From positions 186,001 to 250,000 of the forward strand of contig JASTVH010000005.1 of assembly GCA_042862465.1 (NCBI GenBank): 64,000 bases of DNA. Reading direction: 5' to 3'. The position numbers and the translations under genes were made by a program. The DNA is from JASTVH01 sp042862465 (GTDB lineage: Bacteria; Pseudomonadota; Gammaproteobacteria; Pseudomonadales; Oleiphilaceae). This document shows, one piece after another, positions 1 through 7,189 of the stretch (its first letter is position 1; each line of letters starts with the position of its first letter). The notes beneath the pieces were generated by a model. It was not told the origin of the DNA and did not search any database. It saw only the letters and a program-made list of their open reading frames with translations.

Positions 1-1442
1 CCCATCCGATTGGCAAGGACGACCCGGCCAATGTGAAGGATGTTCTGATGGAGTCCGCGCTGACCACCATCATGGACTGTGAGGATTCCGTGGCCGCTGT
101 GGACGCCGAAGACAAGACCGTTGTCTACCGCAACTGGCTTGGCCTGATGAAGGGCGATCTGGAGGAAACCTTCGAGAAGGGCGGCAAGAGCATGACCCGC
201 CGCATGAACCCGGATCGTGAATACACCGGTGTCGACGGCAAGCCGCTTTCCCTTCAGGGCCGCAGCCTGATGTTCGTGCGTAACGTGGGTCACCTGATGA
301 CCAACGAAGCGATCCTGGACAAGGACGGCAACGAAGTGCCGGAAGGCATCATGGACGGCATGGTCACTTCGCTGATCGCCATCCATGATCTCAAGGGCAC
401 CGGCAAGCTCAAGAACAGCAAGACCGGCAGCGTCTACATCGTGAAGCCGAAGATGCACGGCCCGGAAGAAGTGGCCTTCACCAACGAGCTGTTCGCCCGT
501 GTTGAAGACGCACTGGGTCTGACTCGTTACACCCTGAAAGTGGGTGTCATGGACGAAGAGCGTCGTACCACGGTCAACCTGAAAGAGTGCATCCGTGCAG
601 CGAAAGAGCGTGTGGTCTTCATCAACACCGGTTTCCTGGATCGTACCGGTGATGAGATGCACACCAGCATGCAGGCCGGTCCCATGATCCGTAAGGCGGA
701 AATGAAAACCGCGCCATGGATGACCACCTATGAAGACTGGAACGTGGATATCGGTCTGGAAACCGGTCTCAAGGGGCATGCCCAGATCGGTAAGGGCATG
801 TGGCCGATGCCGGACAAGATGGCAGCCATGATGGAAGCCAAGATCGGTCATCCGAAATCAGGTGCCAACACCGCCTGGGTTCCGTCCCCGACTGCAGCTA
901 CCTTGCATGCGATTCACTACCACCGCATCAATGTGATGTCCCTGCAGGACGAGATCGCCCAGCGTCAGCGAGCGGATCTGGACAAGATCCTGACCATTCC
1001 GGTGATGAAGGATCCGTCCAAGCTGACCGAGGACGACATCAAGAACGAGCTGGACAACAATGCGCAGGGTATCCTGGGCTACGTTGTTCGCTGGATCGAT
1101 CAGGGTGTGGGTTGCTCCAAAGTGCCTGACATCAACGATGTGGGCCTGATGGAAGACCGTGCGACACTGCGGATTTCCTCGCAGCACATTGCCAACTGGC
1201 TGTTCCACGGTATCTGCACCGAAGAGCAGGTGATGGAGACCATGAAGCGCATGGCGGCCGTTGTCGATCGTCAGAATGCCGGTGATCCCAACTACCGTCC
1301 GATGGCCGAAAACTTTGATGACAGCATCGCCTTCCAGGCGGCCTGTGATCTGGTCTTCAAGGGCGTCGAGCAGCCCAGTGGTTACACCGAGCCGCTTCTG
1401 CACGCCTACCGTCGCAAGGCGAAGGCCAAGTACGGCCAGTAA
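1..1442 (+). CDS. glcB: Malate synthase G, 3' part
   Basis: Condenses glyoxylate and acetyl-CoA to malate in the glyoxylate bypass (cytosolic). The frame is open from the window edge (first full codon at position 3) to TAA at 1440-1442, giving about 479 residues of a protein normally near 720, so the N-terminal third lies outside. Malate synthase G signatures include the DCEDSVAAVDAEDK stretch near the visible start and the NTGFLDRTGDEMHT and NTAWVPSPTAATLHA motifs. A strong bidirectional terminator follows. The promoter is outside the window, so regulation cannot be read here. Confidence 0.97.
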   Translation, partial: HPIGKDDPANVKDVLMESALTTIMDCEDSVAAVDAEDKTVVYRNWLGLMKGDLEETFEKGGKSMTRRMNPDREYTGVDGKPLSLQGRSLMFVRNVGHLMTNEAILDKDGNEVPEGIMDGMVTSLIAIHDLKGTGKLKNSKTGSVYIVKPKMHGPEEVAFTNELFARVEDALGLTRYTLKVGVMDEERRTTVNLKECIRAAKERVVFINTGFLDRTGDEMHTSMQAGPMIRKAEMKTAPWMTTYEDWNVDIGLETGLKGHAQIGKGMWPMPDKMAAMMEAKIGHPKSGANTAWVPSPTAATLHAIHYHRINVMSLQDEIAQRQRADLDKILTIPVMKDPSKLTEDDIKNELDNNAQGILGYVVRWIDQGVGCSKVPDINDVGLMEDRATLRISSQHIANWLFHGICTEEQVMETMKRMAAVVDRQNAGDPNYRPMAENFDDSIAFQAACDLVFKGVEQPSGYTEPLLHAYRRKAKAKYGQ

Positions 1443-1456
1443 GTTGATCGCCTAAA

Positions 1457-1495
1457 GAAAAACCCCGCTTCGGGTGGCCGGAGCGGGGTTTTTTT
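1457..1495. terminator. Bidirectional rho-independent terminator between glcB and folD
   Basis: A 9-bp stem (1461-1469 with 1482-1490, AACCCCGCT/AGCGGGGTT) encloses a 12-nt loop. T runs follow on the plus strand (1489-1495) and on the minus strand (A run 1457-1462), so it can end both convergent genes. Confidence 0.9.
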
Positions 1496-1570
1496 GTGGC
1501 TATGCTGCTTACCGGACGTCTGGCGCGGCTAATTGGGCTCTAAAAGTGCCCATTAGGGTGACGCACTACA

Positions 1571-2425
1571 CTAGGTGTGGAGGTGGTCCGCGGCAAACAG
1601 GGTGTTCTGGAGAAGCGTGGCAATGGTCATGGGGCCGACGCCGCCGGGGACCGGGGTGATCCAGGACGCCCTTTCGCGGGCGGTATCAAAGTCCACATCT
1701 CCGCATAGCTTGCCGTCTTCGAGGCGATTCATGCCCACATCGATCACAACGGCGCCTTCCTTGATCCATTCCCCTTTCACCAGACCGGGTTTGCCGGCGG
1801 CGGCGACCACCAGGTCTGCGTTGCTTACGTGAGACTCCAGATCCTTGGTAAAGCGGTGGGTGACAGTTACCGTGGCTCCTTTCAGGAGCAACTCCAGGGC
1901 CATGGGGCGACCCACGATGTTGGACGCACCAACGACAACTGCATCGCAGTCCTTGTAGTCCAGCTCAATGGTGTCCAGCATGCGAATGATCCCTGCGGGG
2001 GTGCAGGGGCGCAGCTCGGGCAGGCGCTGGGCGAGACGGCCGACGTTATAGGGGTGGAAGCCGTCCACATCCTTGTCGGGCCGGATGCGCAGGAGCAGGG
2101 GGTCGGCATTGAGGTGCTCGGGAAGGGGGAGCTGGATGAGGATGCCATCGATGGCCGGGTCCTCATTGAGTTCGTCCACCAGTTTTTCTAGCTCCTCCTG
2201 GGACGTCGATGTCGGCAGTTCATATTGCCGGGAGAGCACGCCGGCCTCGTCACAGGCCCGATGCTTGTTGCGCACATAGATATGAGAGGCGGGATCATCA
2301 CCAACCAGGATCACCGCCAGCCCCGGAGGGCGCAGTCCCTGTTCGCGGCGCTCGGCAACGCGCTGCTTTACTTCCTCTTTCACCTTGGCGGCAATCAGTT
2401 TCCCGTCAATCAGTTTTGCTGTCAT
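1571..2425 (-). CDS. folD: Bifunctional methylenetetrahydrofolate dehydrogenase / methenyltetrahydrofolate cyclohydrolase
   Basis: Interconverts 5,10-methylene-, 5,10-methenyl- and 10-formyl-tetrahydrofolate in cytosolic one-carbon metabolism. It is 284 residues, the usual FolD size. Visible motifs are the YVRNKHRACDEAG substrate-lysine region, QLPLPEHLN, the NADP-binding VVGASNIVGRPMA and the C-terminal TPVPGGVGPMTIATL signature. The frame stays open upstream through the heptamer repeat to 2641, but those 72 extra residues are repeat-encoded junk. ATG at 2425, followed by TAKLIDGKLIAAKV, is the family start. It converges on glcB. Confidence 0.96.
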   Translation of the reverse strand: MTAKLIDGKLIAAKVKEEVKQRVAERREQGLRPPGLAVILVGDDPASHIYVRNKHRACDEAGVLSRQYELPTSTSQEELEKLVDELNEDPAIDGILIQLPLPEHLNADPLLLRIRPDKDVDGFHPYNVGRLAQRLPELRPCTPAGIIRMLDTIELDYKDCDAVVVGASNIVGRPMALELLLKGATVTVTHRFTKDLESHVSNADLVVAAAGKPGLVKGEWIKEGAVVIDVGMNRLEDGKLCGDVDFDTARERASWITPVPGGVGPMTIATLLQNTLFAADHLHT

Positions 2426-2511
2426 TACGCGGCCCGTTAAAGATGGATGCAAAAACGGCGCGTATTGTCGCATGCTTAACGATTCCGGCCAACGGCCTTC
2501 GACCGGCGTTC

Positions 2512-2539
2512 GATGTTTCACGTTTGATGTTTCACGTAA
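2512..2539. repeat. Near-perfect 14-bp tandem duplication
   Basis: GATGTTTCACGTTT at 2512-2525 is followed directly by GATGTTTCACGTAA at 2526-2539 (12 of 14 identical). It lies in the folD 5' flank, about 40 bp from the heptamer array. Confidence 0.7.
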
Positions 2540-2580
2540 AAACGGCTTGAGTGTGGTTGTACCGGCCGAATGCTGAGCGC

Positions 2581-2629
2581 CAACGTCCAACGTCCAACGT
2601 CCAACGTCCAACGTCCAACGTCCAACGTC
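2581..2629. repeat. Heptamer tandem repeat (CAACGTC)7
   Basis: Seven perfect copies of CAACGTC are directly visible, with a further CAA at 2630-2632. They lie 150 bp upstream of folD and 30 bp before the tRNA promoter. A unit length not divisible by three and position outside genes fit a non-coding simple repeat. With the 14-bp duplication and the promoter, this accounts for the 304-bp gap 2426-2729. Confidence 0.95.
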
Positions 2630-2659
2630 CAAATGAAACAATTGTTTTTACCGGAAAAG

Positions 2660-2688
2660 TTGACGGACCCAATAAGCGCCGGTATCAT
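2660..2688 (+). promoter_or_regulatory. Sigma70 promoter of the tRNA-Pro/Arg/His/Leu operon
   Basis: TTGACG (2660-2665) and TATCAT (2683-2688) are separated by 17 bp. Transcription should start near 2695, about 35 nt before tRNA-Pro. The GC-rich stretch after the -10 resembles stringently controlled stable-RNA promoters. Confidence 0.75.
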
Positions 2689-2729
2689 TCGCGCCATCTT
2701 TGCTTAGGCACCTGTTTACAGGGCTATGT

Positions 2730-2806
2730 CGGGGTATAGCGCAGTCTGGTAGCGCGCCTGCTTTGGGAGCAGGATGTCGGGAGTTCGAATCTCTCTACCC
2801 CGACCA
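2730..2806 (+). tRNA. tRNA-Pro (anticodon TGG)
   Basis: Seven-bp acceptor stem CGGGGTA/TACCCCG, anticodon stem CCTGC/GCAGG around loop TTTGGGA, GTTCGAAT T-loop and encoded CCA at 2804-2806. First of four tRNAs in one transcript. Confidence 0.97.
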
Positions 2807-2835
2807 TTTCCGGCTAACAGTTGGCCAAGGGTCAG

Positions 2836-2912
<77 letters not shown>

Positions 2913-2952
2913 TATCCCGGTAACTCGATAATGCCAAGTCAAAGATGTTGTG

Positions 2953-3028
2953 GTGGGCGTAGCTCAGTTGGTAGAGCCCCGGATTGTGATTCCGGTCGTC
3001 GTGGGTTCGAATCCCATCGTCCACCCCA
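2953..3028 (+). tRNA. tRNA-His (anticodon GTG)
   Basis: Acceptor stem GTGGGCG/CGTCCAC, anticodon loop with GTG, encoded CCA at 3026-3028. G at 2952 supplies the extra G-1 that pairs with C73, the histidine identity element. Confidence 0.97.
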
Positions 3029-3129
3029 TTTCTTTCTTCACAATCCCGTTCGGCTGTGATTTCCTGATGCTGAGCCCATTCTCGCTCAGCTAGGTAGGGT
3101 TCAGGTACTCGGGGTTGCACCCATAATGC

Positions 3130-3214
3130 GCCGGGGTGGCGGAACTGGTAGACGCGCCAGATTTAGGTTCTGGTATCGAAAGGTGTGAGAGTTCGAGTCT
3201 CTCCCCCGGCACCA
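3130..3214 (+). tRNA. tRNA-Leu (anticodon TAG)
   Basis: Type II tRNA of 85 nt with a long variable arm. Acceptor stem GCCGGGG/CCCCGGC, anticodon stem CCAGA/TCTGG around TTTAGGT, encoded CCA at 3212-3214. Last tRNA of the operon. Confidence 0.97.
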
Positions 3215-3220
3215 TATTGA

Positions 3221-3254
3221 AAGGCCTCCAGGTATTGCCTGGGGGCTTTTTTGT
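3221..3254 (+). terminator. Terminator of the tRNA operon
   Basis: Stem GCCTCCAGG (3224-3232) pairs with CCTGGGGGC (3238-3246) with one G-T wobble, followed by six T residues. Confidence 0.85.
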
Positions 3255-3276
3255 TTGTGGCGCAATCAGTACCTAT

Positions 3277-3306
3277 TTCAATCACAGCGCAAAATCATGG
3301 TAAAAT
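3277..3306 (+). promoter_or_regulatory. Possible sigma70 promoter of tig
   Basis: A good -10, TAAAAT at 3301-3306, lies 18 bp from a poor -35, TTCAAT at 3277-3282. Position, after the tRNA terminator and about 110 bp before tig, is sensible; the -35 is weak. Confidence 0.4.
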
Positions 3307-3419
3307 CCGCGTTTATTTTCGCTCAGGCTTGCCTTTTACCAGGCTCTGTTTCTAATATGCGGGCCGCCAGGCAGTCTGGTCAACTCACCGAACAAAACGG
3401 CAATACTTGAGGAACATTC

Positions 3420-4730
3420 ATGCAAGTCTCTGTTGAAACGACCTCTAACATCGAGCGTCGCATGACGATTGGTGTCCCTGCGGAGCAGGTGGACCAGGAA
3501 GTTGAAAAGCGTCTGCAGCAAGCAGCACGCACGGTAAAAATGAACGGCTTCCGGCCCGGCAAGGTACCCATGAAGGTCGTTCGGCGTCGATACGGCGATG
3601 GCGTTCGTCAGGAGGTTGTGGGCGAGCTCATGCGCGAATCCTACATCGAGGCGCTGCAAAAGGAAGAAATCAATCCTGCGGGTTATCCGCGTTTTGAACC
3701 CAAGACCGTTGAGCCTGGCAAGGACCTGGAGTTTGTTGCCGTCTTTGAGGTGCTGCCGGAAATTGAACTGGGTGATCTGAGCAAGATTGAGGTTGAGAAG
3801 CCGGTCTCTTCGGTCCTCAAGAAGGATGTCGATAACATGATCGACAACCTGCGTCGTCAGCAGGCTGAGATGAAGGAAGTGAAGCGCAAGTCCAAGAAGA
3901 AGGACGTAGTGACCGTCGATTTTGTCGGCAAGATCGATGGCGAAGCCTTTGAAGGCGGCTCCGCAGAAGATCAGCGCATCACCCTGGGTTCTGGCCAGAT
4001 GATCCCCGGTTTTGAAGACGGCATTATTGGCGCCAAGACTGGCGAGGAAGTGGAGTTTAATGTCACTTTCCCGGAAGACTATCAGAATGAAGAGCTGGCG
4101 GGTAAAGAGGCCACCTTTACGGTTAATGTGAAGAAGGTGGAGGAGCCTCAGCTGCCGAAGCTTGAAAAAGAGTTTTTTGAGCAGTTCGGTGTTGAAGCTG
4201 AAGACGAAGAGCAGTTCCGCGAAGAAGTGAAGAAAAACATGGAGCGCGAACTGAAGAACGCATTGAACAACCAGCTCAAGGAGCAGGTGGTGGAAGGCGT
4301 TCTGCAGCAGACCGACTTCGATGTGCCGCAGGCGTTGGTTGATCAGGAAATCGAGCGCATGAAGCAGGACGCGGTCGCCCAGTTCGGCGGCCAGATGGAT
4401 GCGTCCCAGCTGCCCAACGAGCTCTTCCAGGATCAGGCGGAAAAGCGCGTCAAGACCGGCCTGGTATTCCAGGAGCTGATTCGTCAGAACGACATCACCG
4501 TGGATCCCAAGCGTGTCGACGAGAAAGTGGAAGAAATCGCGTCCACTTACGAGGATCCCGAAGAGGTCAAGCAGTTCTACGCTACCAACCAGGAGCAGAA
4601 GCAGCGCCTGGAATCTGTGGTTCTTGAGGACCAGGTGGTTGAATTCGTCCTTGATAAGGCCCAAGTCAAGGATAAGAAGGTTAAGTACGACGAAGCGATC
4701 CAGGCCGCCGGGCGCGGTCGCGGCGCATAA
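3420..4730 (+). CDS. tig: Trigger factor
   Basis: Ribosome-bound chaperone and peptidyl-prolyl isomerase that meets nascent chains at the exit tunnel. It is 436 residues, the normal length. The N-terminal ribosome-binding domain carries the GFRPGKVPMKVVRRRYG signature (about residues 44-60), then an FKBP-type domain (VTVDFVGKIDGEAFEGG, about 162-178) and a helical C-terminal chaperone domain. ATG at 3420 follows a GAGG motif. It precedes clpP, clpX and lon in the classic gammaproteobacterial order and has its own terminator. Confidence 0.97.
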   Translation: MQVSVETTSNIERRMTIGVPAEQVDQEVEKRLQQAARTVKMNGFRPGKVPMKVVRRRYGDGVRQEVVGELMRESYIEALQKEEINPAGYPRFEPKTVEPGKDLEFVAVFEVLPEIELGDLSKIEVEKPVSSVLKKDVDNMIDNLRRQQAEMKEVKRKSKKKDVVTVDFVGKIDGEAFEGGSAEDQRITLGSGQMIPGFEDGIIGAKTGEEVEFNVTFPEDYQNEELAGKEATFTVNVKKVEEPQLPKLEKEFFEQFGVEAEDEEQFREEVKKNMERELKNALNNQLKEQVVEGVLQQTDFDVPQALVDQEIERMKQDAVAQFGGQMDASQLPNELFQDQAEKRVKTGLVFQELIRQNDITVDPKRVDEKVEEIASTYEDPEEVKQFYATNQEQKQRLESVVLEDQVVEFVLDKAQVKDKKVKYDEAIQAAGRGRGA

Positions 4731-4796
4731 AATTCCGTTTTGGCCCGAAAGAAAGGCTGACGAATGGAATATCTGCGCTAGACTTTGGATGCTTGA

Positions 4797-4829
4797 GAAA
4801 ACAGCCGGTTATTCGCCGGCTGTTTTTAT
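4797..4829 (+). terminator. Rho-independent terminator after tig
   Basis: Stem ACAGCCGG (4801-4808) pairs with CCGGCTGT (4815-4822) around a 6-nt loop and is followed by TTTTT. It separates tig from clpPX transcription. Confidence 0.9.
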
Positions 4830-4913
4830 CTAGAGCAGGGCGCCCGGGAACCTAAGGGTTGAACGAGCGTCTGAGCAAGGAATTGACCTAACTTTTGGGA
4901 GAGCAAAGCTGAT

Positions 4914-5549
4914 ATGAGCGATACACCGTATAACGGCCCCACGATGATCACGAACTCCGGCCTGGTTCCGGTGGTGATTGAGCAGACGGCACGTGGTGAG
5001 CGGTCCTTCGATATCTACTCTCGCCTGCTGAAAGAGCGTGTCATCTTCCTGGTAGGGCCGGTTGAAGATCATATGGCCAACCTGGTTGTCGCCCAGCTGC
5101 TGTTCCTGGAGTCGGAGAATCCTGACAAGGATATCCACCTCTACATCAACTCGCCGGGTGGTTCTGTAACGGCGGGCATGTCCATCTATGACACCATGCA
5201 GTTTGTGAAGCCCGATGTCTCCACATTGTGCATTGGCCAGGCGGCCAGCATGGGGGCATTCCTGTTGGCAGGTGGGGCGAAAGGCAAGCGTTTTGCGTTG
5301 CCGCATTCGCGCATGATGATCCACCAACCGCTGGGCGGTTATCAGGGCCAGGCGACGGATATCGAGATCCACACCAAGGAAATCCTCAAGATCCGCCAGA
5401 CCCTGAACGAATTGCTGGCCCATCATACCGGCCAGGATTTCGAGACCATTGCCCGTGACACCGATCGTGATTATTTTCAGGACCCTCAGCAGGCGAAAGA
5501 GTACGGTCTGATTGATGACGTACTTGATAAACGCGCCTTGAATCAATAA
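4914..5549 (+). CDS. clpP: ATP-dependent Clp protease proteolytic subunit ClpP
   Basis: Serine protease forming a double heptameric barrel, fed by ClpX or ClpA. 211 residues. The triad is visible as Ser112 (GQAASMGAF), His137 (RMMIHQP) and Asp186 (DTDRDYF), numbered from ATG 4914. A short N-terminal propeptide is expected, as in the family. ClpX follows after 78 bp, and the other partners, ClpS and ClpA, lie at the far right of the window. Confidence 0.97.
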   Translation: MSDTPYNGPTMITNSGLVPVVIEQTARGERSFDIYSRLLKERVIFLVGPVEDHMANLVVAQLLFLESENPDKDIHLYINSPGGSVTAGMSIYDTMQFVKPDVSTLCIGQAASMGAFLLAGGAKGKRFALPHSRMMIHQPLGGYQGQATDIEIHTKEILKIRQTLNELLAHHTGQDFETIARDTDRDYFQDPQQAKEYGLIDDVLDKRALNQ

Positions 5550-5574
5550 TACTGAATTTGATCGACGTTAGACG

Positions 5575-5600
5575 CGCTGTCGTATGAATAGGCGACAGCG
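5575..5600 (+). other. Stem-loop in the clpP-clpX gap
   Basis: CGCTGTCG (5575-5582) and CGACAGCG (5593-5600) form a perfect 8-bp stem with a 10-nt loop. There is no T run, so a processing or stability element is more likely than a terminator. Confidence 0.5.
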
Positions 5601-5627
5601 TCAATCAGCAACAGCAGAGGTAATTCA

Positions 5628-6914
5628 ATGGCAGATGAAAGAAACGGCAGGGGCGACGACAACGGCAAGTTGCTTTACTGCTCGTTTTGCGGCAAGAGCC
5701 AGCACGAAGTCCGAAAACTGATCGCAGGTCCTTCGGTTTTCATCTGCGACGAGTGTGTTGATCTGTGCAATGACATTATCCGCGAGGAAATTCAGGAAAG
5801 CGCACAGGAAGAGAGTAGTGATCGCTTGCCGTCTCCCCAGGAAATCAAGGAGACCCTGGATGAGTATGTCATTGGCCAGGATCGCGCCAAGGTAGTGTTG
5901 TCTGTCGCAGTCTATAACCACTACAAGCGGTTGCGGTTTGGAACTGCAACCAAGAATGACGTCGAGCTGGGCAAGAGCAATATCCTGCTGATTGGCCCGA
6001 CCGGTAGTGGTAAGACACTTCTGGCAGAGACGCTGGCGCGCCTGCTCAACGTGCCTTTCACGATTGCCGATGCCACGACCCTGACCGAAGCCGGTTATGT
6101 GGGTGAGGATGTCGAAAACATCATCCAGAAGCTTCTGCAAAAGTGCGATTACGACGTGGACAAGGCCCAGAAAGGGATTGTCTATATTGATGAGATCGAC
6201 AAGATTTCCCGGAAATCCGATAACCCCTCAATCACACGTGATGTGTCGGGCGAGGGTGTGCAGCAGGCCCTGCTGAAACTGATCGAAGGGACGGTTGCCT
6301 CTGTTCCGCCCCAAGGGGGGCGAAAGCACCCTCAGCAGGAGTTCCTACAGGTGGACACCGGCAATATGCTGTTCATCTGTGGCGGGGCATTTGCCGGCCT
6401 CGACAAGGTCATCCGTGATCGCTCTGAGCGCAGCAGCATCGGTTTTGCTGCCAATGTGGTCAGCAAGCAGGATCAGAAGTCGACCAGCGATACTCTCAAG
6501 GACGTTGAGACCGAAGATTTGGTGAAGTACGGCCTGATTCCGGAGTTTGTAGGCCGTATGCCCGTTGTGGCGACCCTTGAAGAGTTGGATGAAGACGCCC
6601 TGGTTCAGATACTGACGCAGCCGAAGAACGCGCTGACGAAGCAGTACCAGAAGCTTTTCGAAATGGAAGACGTGGAACTCGATTTCCGGGAGGACGCACT
6701 GCGAGCCATCTCTCGCAAGGCAATGGAACGCAAGACAGGCGCCCGTGGACTGCGCTCCATCATGGAGTCCATCCTGCTCGACACCATGTACGATATTCCA
6801 TCCGACCATGGTGTCTGCAAGGTGGTCATCGACGAAAGTGTTGTTCGCGGTGAATCCGACCCGATCAAGATCTACGCCAATAACGAGCAGGCGAAAGCCG
6901 TTCCGGAAGACTGA
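5628..6914 (+). CDS. clpX: ATP-dependent Clp protease ATPase subunit ClpX
   Basis: Hexameric AAA+ unfoldase that selects substrates and threads them into ClpP. 428 residues. The N-terminal zinc domain has Cys18, Cys21, Cys40 and Cys43. Walker A is GPTGSGKT at residues 123-130, Walker B is VYIDEID, and the RKHPQQEF pore-loop region and sensor-2 KTGARGLRS motif are intact. ATG at 5628 follows an AGAGG-type Shine-Dalgarno. Probably co-transcribed with clpP. Confidence 0.98.
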   Translation: MADERNGRGDDNGKLLYCSFCGKSQHEVRKLIAGPSVFICDECVDLCNDIIREEIQESAQEESSDRLPSPQEIKETLDEYVIGQDRAKVVLSVAVYNHYKRLRFGTATKNDVELGKSNILLIGPTGSGKTLLAETLARLLNVPFTIADATTLTEAGYVGEDVENIIQKLLQKCDYDVDKAQKGIVYIDEIDKISRKSDNPSITRDVSGEGVQQALLKLIEGTVASVPPQGGRKHPQQEFLQVDTGNMLFICGGAFAGLDKVIRDRSERSSIGFAANVVSKQDQKSTSDTLKDVETEDLVKYGLIPEFVGRMPVVATLEELDEDALVQILTQPKNALTKQYQKLFEMEDVELDFREDALRAISRKAMERKTGARGLRSIMESILLDTMYDIPSDHGVCKVVIDESVVRGESDPIKIYANNEQAKAVPED

Positions 6915-7189
6915 TTCGGCTTCAGCTTGCCGAAACGCCACAGGGAGGCACATCGCTTATCGGTGTGGCATCCCTGTGGCAAGCCCACCCCCAATGTCCG
7001 GCAGATAAGTTGTCGGAACACATTGCAAAAATGCCTGACAGCCCCAATCATTGTTGTAAGCAATCAGCCTGAAAAAGAAGGCCCGGTTCGGAACCAGCCT
7101 GCATCGAGGCTGTCCATGGTTCAGTATCCAGCCGTGTTTGCCCCGACATTCATACGGGCATGGCAATTGGCAATCCGAGGTATCCTTTT

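Noticed and set aside
2426..2641. N-terminal extension of FolD through the heptamer repeat
   Set aside because: The added residues are encoded by the repeats (LDVGRWT units) and FolD proteins start at MTAKLIDGK.
3336..4664. 442-residue open frame antisense to tig
   Set aside because: It mirrors a fully conserved trigger factor gene; composition is a by-product of tig codon use and it shows no domain or ribosome-binding site.
6915..7189. Sigma32 heat-shock promoter before lon
   Set aside because: CTTG-like and CCCAT-like pieces exist, but none has acceptable spacing.
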